From Mesonia profundi (GTDB lineage: Bacteria; Bacteroidota; Bacteroidia; Flavobacteriales; Flavobacteriaceae), in assembly GCF_031085155.1 (NCBI RefSeq), contig NZ_JAVHUL010000003.1:62001-126000 (forward strand): 64,000 nucleotides of DNA, read 5' to 3'. How positions within the stretch are numbered: position 1 is the stretch's first letter; every line of letters begins with the position of its first letter. Shown here in pieces: positions 52,173-61,949 of this stretch. The position numbers were made by a program, and so were the translations under genes. Below the pieces are notes generated by a model. That model searched no databases and was not told where the DNA came from. It saw only the letters and a list, made by a program, of their open reading frames with translations.

Positions 52173-55019
52173 CTAGTGTGCTTCTAGCCAGTTTTCGCCA
52201 GTTCCAATCTCTACATCTAGAGGTACGCTTAACTCAAACGCATGTTCCATTTCTTGTTTTACCATTTTTTGAAGCGCTTCCAATTCTTCTTTGTGTACAT
52301 CAAAAATCAATTCATCATGTACTTGTAGTAACATTTTACTACGATACTTATTCTCTTTTAGCTTTCGCTGAATGTTGATCATCGCCACTTTAATAATATC
52401 GGCGGCACTTCCTTGAATAGGTGCATTTACCGCATTGCGTTCGGCAGCGCTGCGCACGATATTGTTTTTAGCATTGATGTCTTTTAAATACCTTCTTCTT
52501 CCCATTACGGTTTCTACATAGCCGTTTTCTCGAGCAAAATGTACTTGCTCGTCCATATAGTCTCTTAGCTTGGGGTAGGTTTTGTAATAGGTTTCTATGA
52601 GCTCTTTAGATTCACTTCGGCTTAAATCGGTTTGATTGCTTAATCCAAAAGCAGAAACTCCATAGATAATTCCAAAATTAACCGTTTTGGCATTGCTTCG
52701 TTGCTCTCTGGTTACTTCTTCCAGCGGAACATCAAAAACTTTTGCCGCCGTAGAAGCGTGAATGTCTTCCCCATCTTTAAAGGCCTTGATCATGGTTTCT
52801 TCTTCACTTAACGCCGCGATAATTCTAAGTTCTATCTGCGAGTAATCGGCGGCAAGTAAGATGTGATTTTCATCTCTGGGAATAAAGGCTTTTCTTACTT
52901 CTCTGCCTCGTTCTGTTCTTATAGGAATGTTTTGTAGATTAGGATTATTAGAGCTCAATCTTCCCGTAGCCGCTACCGTTTGCATATAATCGGTGTGAAC
53001 GCGACCGGTCTTAGGTTCAATTTGCTCTGGTAAAGCATCTACATAAGTATTCTTTAATTTTACCAATCCGCGCCAAGCGAGCACATCTCTAATAATTTGA
53101 TGCTCGTCTGCTAAATAGGAAAGCACCTCTTCGCCGGTAGAATATTGTCCGGTCTTGGTCTTTTTAGGTTTATCTACCAATTCTAATTTTCCGAAAAGAA
53201 TCTCGCCCAACTGCTTAGGAGAACCAATATTAAATTCTTCTCCAGCTTCTTCATAAATCGTTTTTTCGAGGCTAAGAATGTCTGTTTCTAAAACATCAGA
53301 AAGTGTTTTTAAAAACTCACGGTTCACGTGAATTCCTTCCAACTCCATTTCTGCCAATACTTTTAGCAAGGGTAACTCCATTTCTTCATAGAGTTTCTTG
53401 GTTTGGGTTTCTTCCAGCTCCTTATCAAAAAATTCTTTTAATTGGTAGGTGATATCAGCATCTTCAACAGCATATTCTTTCTGTTCTTCTAAAGCCACGC
53501 TGCGCATGGTTTTTTGGTTCTTTCCCTTTTTTCCGATAAGGTCTGTAATGGGTTTTGGAGAATAGTTGAGGTAAGTTTCTGCCAAAACTTCCATATTATG
53601 ACGCATATCTGGATTGATCACATAATGCGCTAACATCGTATCAAAAAACGGTTCAGAAACCTCTATTTCGTAATGGGCCAAGACTTTAATATCGTACTTC
53701 AGGTTTTGTCCTATTTTCTGAATCTTGGGATTGCTAAAAAACTCTTTTAAAGGCTCCAAAATATTTTTCGCTTCCTCTTGGTCTTCGGGAATAGGAAGGT
53801 AATAGCCTTTTCCTTTCTCCCAGCTAAAAGCAATTCCTACCAATTCGGCTTCAAAAGTATCGAGGGAAGTGGTTTCGGTATCAAAACAAACCGAAGTTTG
53901 TGTATTTAATTTTTTTAAGAAAAGTTGAGTCGCCATTCCGGGTTCTATCAACTGATAAAGATGCGAAGTGTTTTCTAGGTTTTTATACCCTGTAAAATTT
54001 TCTGCGGAAACATCTTCTTTAGAAGTGTCGTTGCCAAATAAAGAAAACTGTCCTGCCCCTGCGGGAGATTTCGCCTCTTTTTTCTTTTCTGAAGTTGCCG
54101 CAGGAGTCGTTAAGCCACCGCCAGATTCACCGCCTTCATTAAACATTTTTATAAACTGATCGGTAAGCCTTCTAAATTCTAATTCTTTAAAAATTTCCAC
54201 AACTCCTTCTACATCGGGTTTGGAAAGTTCGTATTCTTCTTCATTAAATTGCACATCACAATCGGTGAAAATGGTGGCTAACTTTCTCGAAAGTCGGCCT
54301 AATTCTGCATTGGCAATGACTTTTTCTTTCATTTTCCCTTTCAGCTGGTCGGTGTTGGCCAAAAGCCCTTCCATACTGTCAAACTGAGTGATGAATTTTT
54401 TAGCGGTTTTATCTCCAACTCCGGGTAAACCAGGAATATTATCAGAGGCATCTCCCATCATTCCCAAGTAATCAATCACTTGCTCGGGACGTTCTACCCC
54501 AAAACGTTTTTGTATTTCTGGAATTCCCCAAATCTCAATGGCATTTCCCATTCTTGCGGGTCGGTACATAAAAACATTTTCAGAAACCAGCTGTCCAAAA
54601 TCCTTATCGGGCGTTACCATAAAGACTTGGTAATTTTCTTTTTCGGCCTGCTTGGCTAGCGTTCCTATAATGTCATCGGCTTCCAAACCTTCTAGTTCAA
54701 TACAAGGAATGTGCATCGCCGTTAATATACTTTTAATATACGGAATTGCGTCTCTAATCGCCTGTGGCGTTTCGTCGCGATTGGCTTTGTATTCTTCAAA
54801 CATTTCGGTACGAGCCTTGCTTCCTCCTTTGTCAAAACAAACCGCCAAATGATCTGGTTTTTCTCTTCGAATCACATCAAAGAGAGAATTGGTAAAGCCC
54901 ATGATGGCAGAGGTATCTTGTCCCTTAGAATTAATTCTAGGGTTTTTGATAAGCGCGTAATAACCTCGAAAAATTAGAGCGAAAGCGTCGAGTAAAAAAA
55001 GTCTTTTTTGATTGGCCAT
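52173..55019 (-). CDS. polA: DNA polymerase I
   Basis: The ATG at 55019 (MANQKRLFLLDAFALIFRGY) is chosen over a start at 55055. The 948-residue enzyme has a 5' nuclease domain (TPDKDFGQLV, GDASDNIPGLPGVGDKTA) and a 3'-5' proofreading domain with its metal ligands apparently intact (CFDTETTSLD, YAVEDADITYQL). The polymerase domain has motif A DYSQIELRIIA, motif B RSNAKTVNFGIIYG and motif C LLQVHDELIFDV. It fills gaps in repair and matures Okazaki fragments. Confidence 0.97.
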   Translation of the reverse strand: MANQKRLFLLDAFALIFRGYYALIKNPRINSKGQDTSAIMGFTNSLFDVIRREKPDHLAVCFDKGGSKARTEMFEEYKANRDETPQAIRDAIPYIKSILTAMHIPCIELEGLEADDIIGTLAKQAEKENYQVFMVTPDKDFGQLVSENVFMYRPARMGNAIEIWGIPEIQKRFGVERPEQVIDYLGMMGDASDNIPGLPGVGDKTAKKFITQFDSMEGLLANTDQLKGKMKEKVIANAELGRLSRKLATIFTDCDVQFNEEEYELSKPDVEGVVEIFKELEFRRLTDQFIKMFNEGGESGGGLTTPAATSEKKKEAKSPAGAGQFSLFGNDTSKEDVSAENFTGYKNLENTSHLYQLIEPGMATQLFLKKLNTQTSVCFDTETTSLDTFEAELVGIAFSWEKGKGYYLPIPEDQEEAKNILEPLKEFFSNPKIQKIGQNLKYDIKVLAHYEIEVSEPFFDTMLAHYVINPDMRHNMEVLAETYLNYSPKPITDLIGKKGKNQKTMRSVALEEQKEYAVEDADITYQLKEFFDKELEETQTKKLYEEMELPLLKVLAEMELEGIHVNREFLKTLSDVLETDILSLEKTIYEEAGEEFNIGSPKQLGEILFGKLELVDKPKKTKTGQYSTGEEVLSYLADEHQIIRDVLAWRGLVKLKNTYVDALPEQIEPKTGRVHTDYMQTVAATGRLSSNNPNLQNIPIRTERGREVRKAFIPRDENHILLAADYSQIELRIIAALSEEETMIKAFKDGEDIHASTAAKVFDVPLEEVTREQRSNAKTVNFGIIYGVSAFGLSNQTDLSRSESKELIETYYKTYPKLRDYMDEQVHFARENGYVETVMGRRRYLKDINAKNNIVRSAAERNAVNAPIQGSAADIIKVAMINIQRKLKENKYRSKMLLQVHDELIFDVHKEELEALQKMVKQEMEHAFELSVPLDVEIGTGENWLEAH

Positions 55020-55052
55020 GAAACTGATATTGAAAATGGAATGTAAAGGTAT

Positions 55053-55060
55053 CAAATCTA
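55053..55060 (-). promoter_or_regulatory. Candidate -7 element for polA
   Basis: Minus-strand TAGATTTG fits TAnnTTTG, 33 bases before the chosen polA ATG at 55019. It overlaps the longer alternative frame start at 55055, which supports the shorter protein. Confidence 0.45.
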
Positions 55061-55370
55061 CAAGATTTTACGTCAAATCAGCACTTCTTGTCCCAGTTTT
55101 TCTTCCGCGAAAGCGCTATAAACGGAAAAGTTCACAGCGTTAAATAATATAAAAATGAAGAGCCAAGGAGCTCATTTTGCGTAGTTTTGCAGCGTTAAAA
55201 CATCATTACTTTAGAATAGCAACAATAAAACGCCCTTTTTTCCTTTCTACTTCAAGATAAAACGAAACCACAGCTAAGGCTATGCTTTATTTTTCAAATT
55301 CGTATAAAGAAAAAAATCATCATTTTATGTTATCACAATTTCAAAGTAAAAATGTTATAAATATAGAAAT
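55061..55370. other. 310-base gap between divergent polA and metallophosphoesterase genes
   Basis: The stretch is AT-rich and has no coding frame. It holds AAAATGA/TCATTTT arms around 55153-55178 and a TAGTTTTG motif at 55182-55189 on the plus strand that could be a -7 element for the downstream gene. No other signal is clear. Confidence 0.4.
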
Positions 55371-56591
55371 ATGCGTTGGGTTCTTTTTGTGGTTTTATAT
55401 GTGTTAATGACTTTTTATAGCCATCAGGCCGTAAAAGTTGCTTTTAAGTCGGTTTGGTTTCAATATTTTCTCATCGCGATGTCATTTATAGTTCTTGGCA
55501 ACTTCGTATACCATTGGGTGCAGCCCAGCGTAGGAAAAGTGCTGAGTCCTTCTAAAAGTTATGCGCTTGGTTTTTTATTAGCTTTTGTTTCGGCGGAATT
55601 GATTCTGGTAGTTTTCATGCTGGGAGAAGATATCATCCGACTTTTTTCTGCTACCTACCATCGCTTTTTTACGCCAGATTCTTCTTTTCATCTCCCTTCG
55701 CGACGTGTGTTTATAGGGAAGTTGGCTATAGGAATTGCGGCGATTCCTTTTGCGGGTTTAATCTACGGAATGTTTAAAGGGAAATACGATTTTAGAGTGC
55801 TGAGTTATACCTTAGAATTTGACGATTTACCGGAAGCTTTCGATGGGTATCGAATTACGCAAATTAGCGATATCCACAGCGGTAGTTTTGATAATCATAA
55901 GAAAATTGAATATGCGGTAGACCTCATTAACGAGCAAGAAAGCGATACGATTCTATTTACAGGAGATTTGGTAAATAATCTAGCTGCCGAAATGGACAAC
56001 TGGAGCGAATTGTTTTCTACCTTAAAAGCAAAAGACGGGGTGTATTCAATTTTGGGAAACCACGATTATGGAGATTATATGACATGGCCCAGCGACACAG
56101 AAAAGGTAAATAACCTCAATAGATTGAAAGAAATTCAGGCCGAAATGGGCTGGAAATTGTTGCTTAACGAGCATACTTCGATTACTAGGGGAGAAGATAA
56201 AATCAATATCGTTGGGGTAGAGAACTGGGGAAAAGGTGGTTTTGTAAAACACGGCGATGTAAATAAAGCTGCAGAAGGTTTAAGCAAAGAAGATTTTAAA
56301 ATTCTATTAAGTCACGATCCTTCCTATTGGCAGGAAAAGATAAAAACAGACGAGAAACATTATCAGCTCACCCTAAGCGGACATACCCACGGCATGCAAT
56401 TTGGAATTGAAATCCCGGGTTGGATTAAATGGAGTCCTATTCAATACCGTTATGAAAATTGGGCAGGCATCTATAAAGAATTTGGTAGATACATGAATGT
56501 AAACAGAGGTTTTGGTTATTTAGGTTACCCAGGAAGAGTAGGAATTTGGCCAGAAATTACCGTGATTAAATTAAAAAGAAAAACGGCTTAA
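55371..56591 (+). CDS. Membrane-anchored metallophosphoesterase
   Basis: The 406-residue protein has three or four N-terminal membrane segments (about 1-135), then a calcineurin-like phosphoesterase domain. All metal motifs are seen: ISDIHSGSF, TGDLVNN, LGNHDYGDY, LSHDPSYW and SGHTHGMQFG. The GHTHGMQ form is typical of YkuE-like enzymes. The catalytic domain probably faces the periplasm. Substrate unknown; phosphodiester or lipid phosphate is possible. Confidence 0.9.
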   Translation: MRWVLFVVLYVLMTFYSHQAVKVAFKSVWFQYFLIAMSFIVLGNFVYHWVQPSVGKVLSPSKSYALGFLLAFVSAELILVVFMLGEDIIRLFSATYHRFFTPDSSFHLPSRRVFIGKLAIGIAAIPFAGLIYGMFKGKYDFRVLSYTLEFDDLPEAFDGYRITQISDIHSGSFDNHKKIEYAVDLINEQESDTILFTGDLVNNLAAEMDNWSELFSTLKAKDGVYSILGNHDYGDYMTWPSDTEKVNNLNRLKEIQAEMGWKLLLNEHTSITRGEDKINIVGVENWGKGGFVKHGDVNKAAEGLSKEDFKILLSHDPSYWQEKIKTDEKHYQLTLSGHTHGMQFGIEIPGWIKWSPIQYRYENWAGIYKEFGRYMNVNRGFGYLGYPGRVGIWPEITVIKLKRKTA

Positions 56592-56742
56592 GGCAGGGAG
56601 TAATAAAACCTAAGCTTCCAGAAAGTAGTCTTACCAGCGCGTTTCTTTACCTCGCGATGGGTTCTAGAGAATCTTAACAATTTCCTAATTGTTTGGTAAT
56701 TAGCAAGTGCTTCTCTATTTTTATTTTCTAAAAAGTACTTAT

Positions 56743-57039
56743 ATGTCAAAATTCGGAGAATTAATCGATCTAGAAATACCTGTTTTACTAGATTTCTATA
56801 CCGAATCGAGTGAAAAAAACACTTCTACCCACCAAACTCTTAAAGATGTTGCTTCGGCTTTAGGCGATAAAGCTAAAGTCATAAAAATAGATGTCGATAA
56901 AAACAAAGCCTTAGCAGGAGCCCTGCGTGTTCAAGGGGTGCCTAGCTTTATTTTGTATAAAAAGGGAGAAATGCTATGGCGTTTTAGCGGGGAACAAGAT
57001 GCCAACAGCTTAATCGCTATCGTAGAAAAACATATTTAA
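56743..57039 (+). CDS. Thioredoxin-fold protein lacking the CxxC
   Basis: The ATG at 56743 (MSKFGELIDLEIPVLLDFYT) gives 98 residues; an upstream start at 56707 adds a stretch that does not fit the fold. The thioredoxin layout is clear: IPVLLDFYT, VIKIDVDKNKALAGALRVQG, the cis-proline VPSFILYKKGE and LWRFSGE. At the redox site the usual WCxxC is replaced by S22-S-E-K-N26, with no cysteine anywhere in the protein. It cannot be a thiol redox enzyme; a chaperone-like role is possible. Confidence 0.85.
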   Translation: MSKFGELIDLEIPVLLDFYTESSEKNTSTHQTLKDVASALGDKAKVIKIDVDKNKALAGALRVQGVPSFILYKKGEMLWRFSGEQDANSLIAIVEKHI

Positions 57040-57064
57040 TCCCTCCAAAGGGTTTAATTCCCCA

Positions 57065-57095
57065 AAGCCCGCTCGTGTAACGTTCGGATGGGCTT
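57065..57095. repeat. Small GC-rich palindromic repeat
   Basis: AAGCCC (57065-57070) and GGGCTT (57090-57095) bracket GCTCGTGTAACGTTCGGAT. It is a member of the same family as 23238, 46984 and 61585. Confidence 0.5.
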
Positions 57096-57125
57096 GTTTC
57101 GAATTTTCAAAAAATATTTTCGAAT

Positions 57126-57236
57126 TCATACCTCGTGGGTCTGTCTGACGACAGATGCAGGCTTACCCAGAATTTCTTGATTCCTAGTTGTCTGGTAAAG
57201 AACCAACCTGCCTGGCAAAGACAGGGACTTAATTGT
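57126..57236. repeat. CTGTC/GACAG repeat cluster
   Basis: The stretch holds CTGTCTGACGACAG, a 5-base stem with a 4-base loop, and CCTGCCTGGCAAAGACAGG. They look like decayed copies of one dispersed repeat. No coding frame is present. Confidence 0.4.
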
Positions 57237-57347
57237 AACTAATCGATAAACTGTAGTGGAGGTTAAATTAATAGAGATCAGTAGTTAAATACTTACTTTT
57301 ACTGTAATCTAACGTATTGATTTTAATCTATTTAAAATATATTCTAT

Positions 57348-57416
57348 TGTCAGTTCGAGTGGAGTCGAGAACTTTTCGGATACTAAAAGTAGGTTTCGAC
57401 TGCGCTCAACCAGACA
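57348..57416. repeat. Imperfect inverted repeat of about 24 bases per arm
   Basis: TGTCAGTTCGAGTGGAGTCG at 57348 pairs, with a few mismatches, with GACTGCGCTCAACCAGACA at the right end of the element. The arms flank about 20 bases. GTTCGAGTGGAGTCGAGAAC-type elements are, to my knowledge, dispersed in many Bacteroidota genomes. A CT-dinucleotide run follows at 57482-57496. Confidence 0.55.
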
Positions 57417-57523
57417 TATATAGCCCAGGTTTAAACAGTAATCCATGCAACTAGCTACTGACCTCTATAAATTAAATATACCCCTCTCTCTCTCTCGATA
57501 AAATCTTGTTAGATTTCATCCAA

Positions 57524-58150
57524 TTAAAACGCATCAAATCTATATCCTAACTTGCTGTAATGTGCCAAAACTTTAGGTAACACATACTCCAAGTTTTTTT
57601 TGGCTTTTATGCTGTCGTGAAAAACCAAAATGCTTCCATTTTTGGTATGATTAAGAAGCCTTTTCCAACATTTTTCTTTAGAGATTTGAGCATCGTAGTC
57701 TTTGCTCAACACATCCCACATCACCATTTCATAATCTTTTAAAATCATTTTGGCTTGCGAGGAAGTTGATTTTCCGTAGGGTGGTCTAAATAACGCTTTC
57801 GCGGAAGTAGAAACGTATTTATTAATGAGTTGTTGGGTATCATGAATCTGTCGTAAATATTCTTCCGAAGGGGTTTTCCATCCGTTCACATGCTGAAGCG
57901 TATGATTTCCCACCCGATGTTCTTCCTTAAGGATAGCCTGTAAAACAGCAGGATGCTTTTGAATGTTTTCTCCAATACAGAAGAAGGTCGCTTTCGCCTG
58001 AAACTGATCCAGAAGTTGGAGCACCCACGGAGTCACTTCGGGGATGGGGCCATCGTCAAAAGTGAGGTAAAGCACTTTCTCTTTCCTAGAACTATGCCAT
58101 ATTCTATGAGGGTAAAGCAGTTTTCCGAGAAGAGGAATAAGCTCCGCCAT
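57524..58150 (-). CDS. Polysaccharide deacetylase family protein
   Basis: The 208-residue protein is a NodB-homology domain with LTFDDGP (Asp32, Asp33), the metal histidines in VGNHTLQH, RPPYG, and the late LVFHDS motif. It removes N- or O-acetyl groups from a glycan, probably peptidoglycan or an envelope polysaccharide. There is no clear signal peptide. It is 1 base from the stop of the DUF2723 gene on the same strand, so the two are co-transcribed. Confidence 0.92.
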   Translation of the reverse strand: MAELIPLLGKLLYPHRIWHSSRKEKVLYLTFDDGPIPEVTPWVLQLLDQFQAKATFFCIGENIQKHPAVLQAILKEEHRVGNHTLQHVNGWKTPSEEYLRQIHDTQQLINKYVSTSAKALFRPPYGKSTSSQAKMILKDYEMVMWDVLSKDYDAQISKEKCWKRLLNHTKNGSILVFHDSIKAKKNLEYVLPKVLAHYSKLGYRFDAF

Positions 58151-58151
58151 A

Positions 58152-61100
58152 TTATGATGACGGAGTGCTTACTGTACTATCTCGAATGATAGGTTGTTCT
58201 TGCTTGAGTTCATTTTCTAGATTGGGACTATTCTGCAAAGGTAAATCTTCCTCTACATCATAGTTTTCATCATCTCGGTAAAAGTGTTTAAACTTTTTAA
58301 GGTAGTTGTTAAACTCATCAGCCTTTTCTTTTACCAGTTCATCATCTTGATTAAGAACGAGTAAGTCGATTAAGCTTCTGTAACGCTCAATATCGGTAAT
58401 GATTTCATCACCAATATTGTATTGTCTTTCTAAAGATAGTTTACTATAATAGGTGATGCTTTCTTGGTATTTCTTAGCCACTTGATTCCAAATTTTACGA
58501 GCTTTTTCTTTTTCGCCAATTTCATAATAACCGTCTATAAAAGGTTCTAAAAGCGGATAATAACCAAACTTATCTACCGGCATTTTCTCCATTCCTAAAT
58601 CTAGAATCTCTTTTGCTCTCACCGAATCTTTTTCTTTGAGTAGGTTTTCTACCAAACGGGCTAGGTTACTTCTATAGGTAATCGAATTTTTCCTGGTCTC
58701 TGGATCGTAATAAATATCGTCGCTTCCGCTATTTCCCCATTCCCAATTAGAAACGATATCATACATCTTATCGGTATCTATTCTTCCCATGGTGTATGGA
58801 TCTCTAGGGTTGATAGGCGTTTTAATAGGAACCAATTTATAACAAACTCCGTCTAGCTGAAGGTAATCCTTCATCCATAAATAATCATCATTTCCAAAGC
58901 TTCCTCCCGTAAAGTAAATAGGTCTCTTCCAATCTGTATTGGCTAAGACATCTAACATTAGGATGCGGTTTTTGTACATCGCATTGCCTTGCAGTTCAAT
59001 ATCTATATAAGGAACGATTTTATCTTTCTCTTCGGCTTTTACAATGCCGCTATTGATGGCGTTGGTAGCATTTACAGGAACCCTAATGTGTTTGGTAGGG
59101 AAAGTACTCACGGTTTGTCCGTTGGGCAATTCGGCTTGTGTACTGGCGTGATCGCTTTGAACGTATTTTAACCAACTCTTAAGTAAGAGGGTGTCTTTTA
59201 CGCGGGGATCTTCCATAAATCGTACATAATCATTTTTCCCATACAGATAATCTTTGTGCTCAAAAGTGGTTTTTACGGCCTTACTTTCATAGGCAGCTTT
59301 TCTCATTTGATCGATATACCAATCGGTGGCAAATAGGCTGGTGTTGATTACCCGCACATCGGTACGGTATTCTTCAATCTCTTGCACGTACCAAAGCGCA
59401 AAGGTGTCATTATCTCCAATGGTAAATAAGATTCCGTTTTCATCTACAGAGTCGAGGTACATTTTTGCCATAGACCTAGCGGTATATCTTCCAGATCTAT
59501 CGTGATCATCATAATTTTGTGAAAGTAAAATTCCGGGAACGGCAATTAAACAAGCTAGCGTAACTATAGGAGCCATTATATTTGGAGAAGCGTACTTTTT
59601 AAACTTATCTACGATGGCATAAACTCCAAAGCCTATCCAAATGGAGAAGACGTAAAAGGAGCCTACCAAGGCATAATCTCTTTCTCGCGGTTCAAAGGGT
59701 CTTTCGTTGAGGTATATCTTTAAGGCAATTCCTGTGAAGAGGAAAAATACCAGTAAAACCCAGAAGGTTTTGACATCTCTTTTGGACTGAAACAACAAGC
59801 CGATGAGTCCTAAGATAAGCGGTAAGAAGAAATAGGTATTTCTTCCTTTATTGTTTTCTACATCGCTGGGTAAATTGTCTTGAGAACCCAACCTCATCTC
59901 GTCTATAAAATCGATTCCGCTAAGCCAGTTTCCGTGAAGATCATCATACTTTCCTTGAATATCGTCTTGTCTTCCTGTAAAATTCCACATAAAATACCTC
60001 CAATACATATATCCCATTTGAAACTGAAATAGGTATTGAAAGTTGGAAGCAGTAGAAGGCTTTTTTATCTTGAGGTAAGCGCCAAACTGTTCTAAGAAGC
60101 TAATGTAATCTTCGTTGGTAAGTTTTCCTAATGCGTATTCTTTCTTAAACTGGTTGACCGTAGAAACCAACTGATCTTCTTGTTGGTATTCTTCTCGAAT
60201 AGAAAATTCTATAGGGCCTGTAAATTGCATATAGTTGGCCATGTGGTCTGTACTCCACATCCTAGGCAAGAAGGTTTTATGTTCATCGCTAGAGTTTTGC
60301 TTGGCATTTTTCCAGTTGTTAACAATAACGTATTTTCCGGTGGCTTCATCTTCCTCATATTTAGGTTTATCGTCCATATAAGGTTGATCTTCATCTAAAC
60401 CGCCAAAAAGATCTGTAAACTGCGGACCGTAGAATAATTTTGTTTCTGGGTATTGTTCTCGGTTATAATAAGCCAAAAGTTCTCTAGCGTTATCGGGGCT
60501 GTTTTCATTAATTACTGTTCCTGCATTAGCACGTATAGGAAGCATCACCCAAGAAGAAAATCCTATAAAGATAAATAAGGTACAAAGGATAAGGGTGTTG
60601 GCGTGAATGTAATTTTTCTTCCGTGTAAACGTAAGTCCGTAATAAAAAGCAGCAATCAAAACTAAGGCTGCGATAATGGTGCCCGAGTTAAAAGGTAAGT
60701 TAAAGGTATTGACAAAGAACACTTCCGCTTCAGCGAAAAAAGTAAGCGAATAAGGAAGTAGCAATTTAAAGATAAACATAAGAATCGCGACCACGACCAC
60801 ATTGGCAATGATGAAATTCTTTACGGTTACTTTCTCTACATTTTTAAAGTAGTATAAAAATCCGATGGCCGGAATGGTAAGCAGCGCCATAAAATGCACT
60901 CCAAACGACAAGCCAATAATAAAGGCAATTAAGATAAGCCAACGATTACCGCGAGGCTTAAACATATCTCTGTCCCAAAGCAAACCGACATAAAATAAGA
61001 TGGCCATAAGGAAACTTGCCATGGCGTACACTTCGGCTTCTACGGCACTAAACCAAAAACTGTCTGTAAAGGTAAACGCTAAAGAACCTACTAGGGCGCT

Positions 61101-61469
61101 TCCTAAAACAGCTAATTTTTTGGAAGGGGAAAGAATTTCTTCGTGTCCTGCTATTTTTCTTACCAGTAAACTGATAGACCAAAACATAAATAGGATGGTA
61201 AAGGCGCTAGAAAAAACCGATACCATATTTACCATAAGCGCTACTTGATCTGCTCCCGAGGCAAAAGTGGAGAAAAAGGCACCTGTCATTTGAAACAACG
61301 GTGCTCCTGGGGGGTGACCTACTTGTAGTTTTGCTGAGGTGGCGATATATTCTCCTGCATCCCAAAAACTGGCCGTAGGTTCTACGGTTAATGTGTAAGT
61401 GAGTAAAGCAATGGCAAAAACCGCCCATCCTGTAATTTTATTCCACTTACTAAAGTTAAAGTCTCTCAT
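58152..61469 (-). CDS. DUF2723 membrane protein (GT117-like)
   Basis: The 1105-residue protein starts with a large multi-helix membrane domain: about 10 helices before residue 330, with the family motif PTASFWDAGEYIATSAKLQVGHPPGAPLF read in two parts. More helices follow around 560-700, then a long soluble C-terminal part with TPR-like helical pairs. The DAGEY aspartate and glutamate resemble the catalytic site of polyprenol-dependent mannosyltransferases. It likely glycosylates an envelope or secreted substrate. The deacetylase gene follows in the same transcript. Confidence 0.88.
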   Translation of the reverse strand: MRDFNFSKWNKITGWAVFAIALLTYTLTVEPTASFWDAGEYIATSAKLQVGHPPGAPLFQMTGAFFSTFASGADQVALMVNMVSVFSSAFTILFMFWSISLLVRKIAGHEEILSPSKKLAVLGSALVGSLAFTFTDSFWFSAVEAEVYAMASFLMAILFYVGLLWDRDMFKPRGNRWLILIAFIIGLSFGVHFMALLTIPAIGFLYYFKNVEKVTVKNFIIANVVVVAILMFIFKLLLPYSLTFFAEAEVFFVNTFNLPFNSGTIIAALVLIAAFYYGLTFTRKKNYIHANTLILCTLFIFIGFSSWVMLPIRANAGTVINENSPDNARELLAYYNREQYPETKLFYGPQFTDLFGGLDEDQPYMDDKPKYEEDEATGKYVIVNNWKNAKQNSSDEHKTFLPRMWSTDHMANYMQFTGPIEFSIREEYQQEDQLVSTVNQFKKEYALGKLTNEDYISFLEQFGAYLKIKKPSTASNFQYLFQFQMGYMYWRYFMWNFTGRQDDIQGKYDDLHGNWLSGIDFIDEMRLGSQDNLPSDVENNKGRNTYFFLPLILGLIGLLFQSKRDVKTFWVLLVFFLFTGIALKIYLNERPFEPRERDYALVGSFYVFSIWIGFGVYAIVDKFKKYASPNIMAPIVTLACLIAVPGILLSQNYDDHDRSGRYTARSMAKMYLDSVDENGILFTIGDNDTFALWYVQEIEEYRTDVRVINTSLFATDWYIDQMRKAAYESKAVKTTFEHKDYLYGKNDYVRFMEDPRVKDTLLLKSWLKYVQSDHASTQAELPNGQTVSTFPTKHIRVPVNATNAINSGIVKAEEKDKIVPYIDIELQGNAMYKNRILMLDVLANTDWKRPIYFTGGSFGNDDYLWMKDYLQLDGVCYKLVPIKTPINPRDPYTMGRIDTDKMYDIVSNWEWGNSGSDDIYYDPETRKNSITYRSNLARLVENLLKEKDSVRAKEILDLGMEKMPVDKFGYYPLLEPFIDGYYEIGEKEKARKIWNQVAKKYQESITYYSKLSLERQYNIGDEIITDIERYRSLIDLLVLNQDDELVKEKADEFNNYLKKFKHFYRDDENYDVEEDLPLQNSPNLENELKQEQPIIRDSTVSTPSS

Positions 61470-61584
61470 AGGTATTCATGATATTATCTAGCAATTTGGC
61501 GAATTTAAGAATAAATGCCGAATGATAGGAGAACGGGAAAGAGATAAAAATATTTTTTTAATTGTGATCGATTAAGATATTAGA

Positions 61585-61619
61585 CCTGCCCGCACCGAAG
61601 GGGTACGTTCGGGCGGGCC
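61585..61619. repeat. Small GC-rich palindromic repeat
   Basis: CCTGCCCG and CGGGCGGGC arms flank CACCGAAGGGGTACGTT. The central GAAGGGGTACG resembles GAAAGGGTACG in the copy at 23238, which supports a shared origin. The rest of the gap between 61470 and 61820 has no recognisable feature. Confidence 0.5.
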
Positions 61620-61822
61620 GCTCTGCTTTTAGAAAATAGAAGTTAGATTTAATTTTAACTCACTAGTAAATAAAAGCTTAATTTGTAAATGGTATTTAAT
61701 TTTGGAATTATGAGCCGATTGTGAAAAGTAAGGCTGAGTCTCACTTCCATCACTTAGACAGTTGCTGTGTTGAAGGTTTTAATTGAAAGCAAATATTTTT
61801 TTAAAATAATTTTTAATTTTTG

Positions 61823-61853
61823 TTTGGAATAATGAAAGTTTATTTTAAATTTG
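61823..61853 (+). promoter_or_regulatory. Promoter of tRNA-Gln
   Basis: TTTG at 61823-61826 and TAAATTTG at 61846-61853 are separated by 19 bases, the best match in the window to the Bacteroidota TTTG-N19-TAnnTTTG consensus. It lies 18 bases before the tRNA. Confidence 0.85.
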
Positions 61854-61870
61854 CACTCGCATTACAGCAT

Positions 61871-61943
61871 TGGCCTATGGTGTAACTGGCAACACGTCTG
61901 TTTTTGGTACAGAAGAGTCTAGGTTCGAGCCCTAGTAGGCCAA
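61871..61943 (+). tRNA. tRNA-Gln (anticodon TTG)
   Basis: Acceptor TGGCCTA pairs with TAGGCCA, discriminator A at 61943. The anticodon stem TCTGT/ACAGA holds loop TTTTGGT, giving anticodon TTG. The T arm is CTAGG-TTCGAGC-CCTAG. CCA follows directly at 61944-61946, so the 3' end may be encoded, unlike the tRNA-Ser of this window. Confidence 0.95.
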
Positions 61944-61949
61944 CCAATT

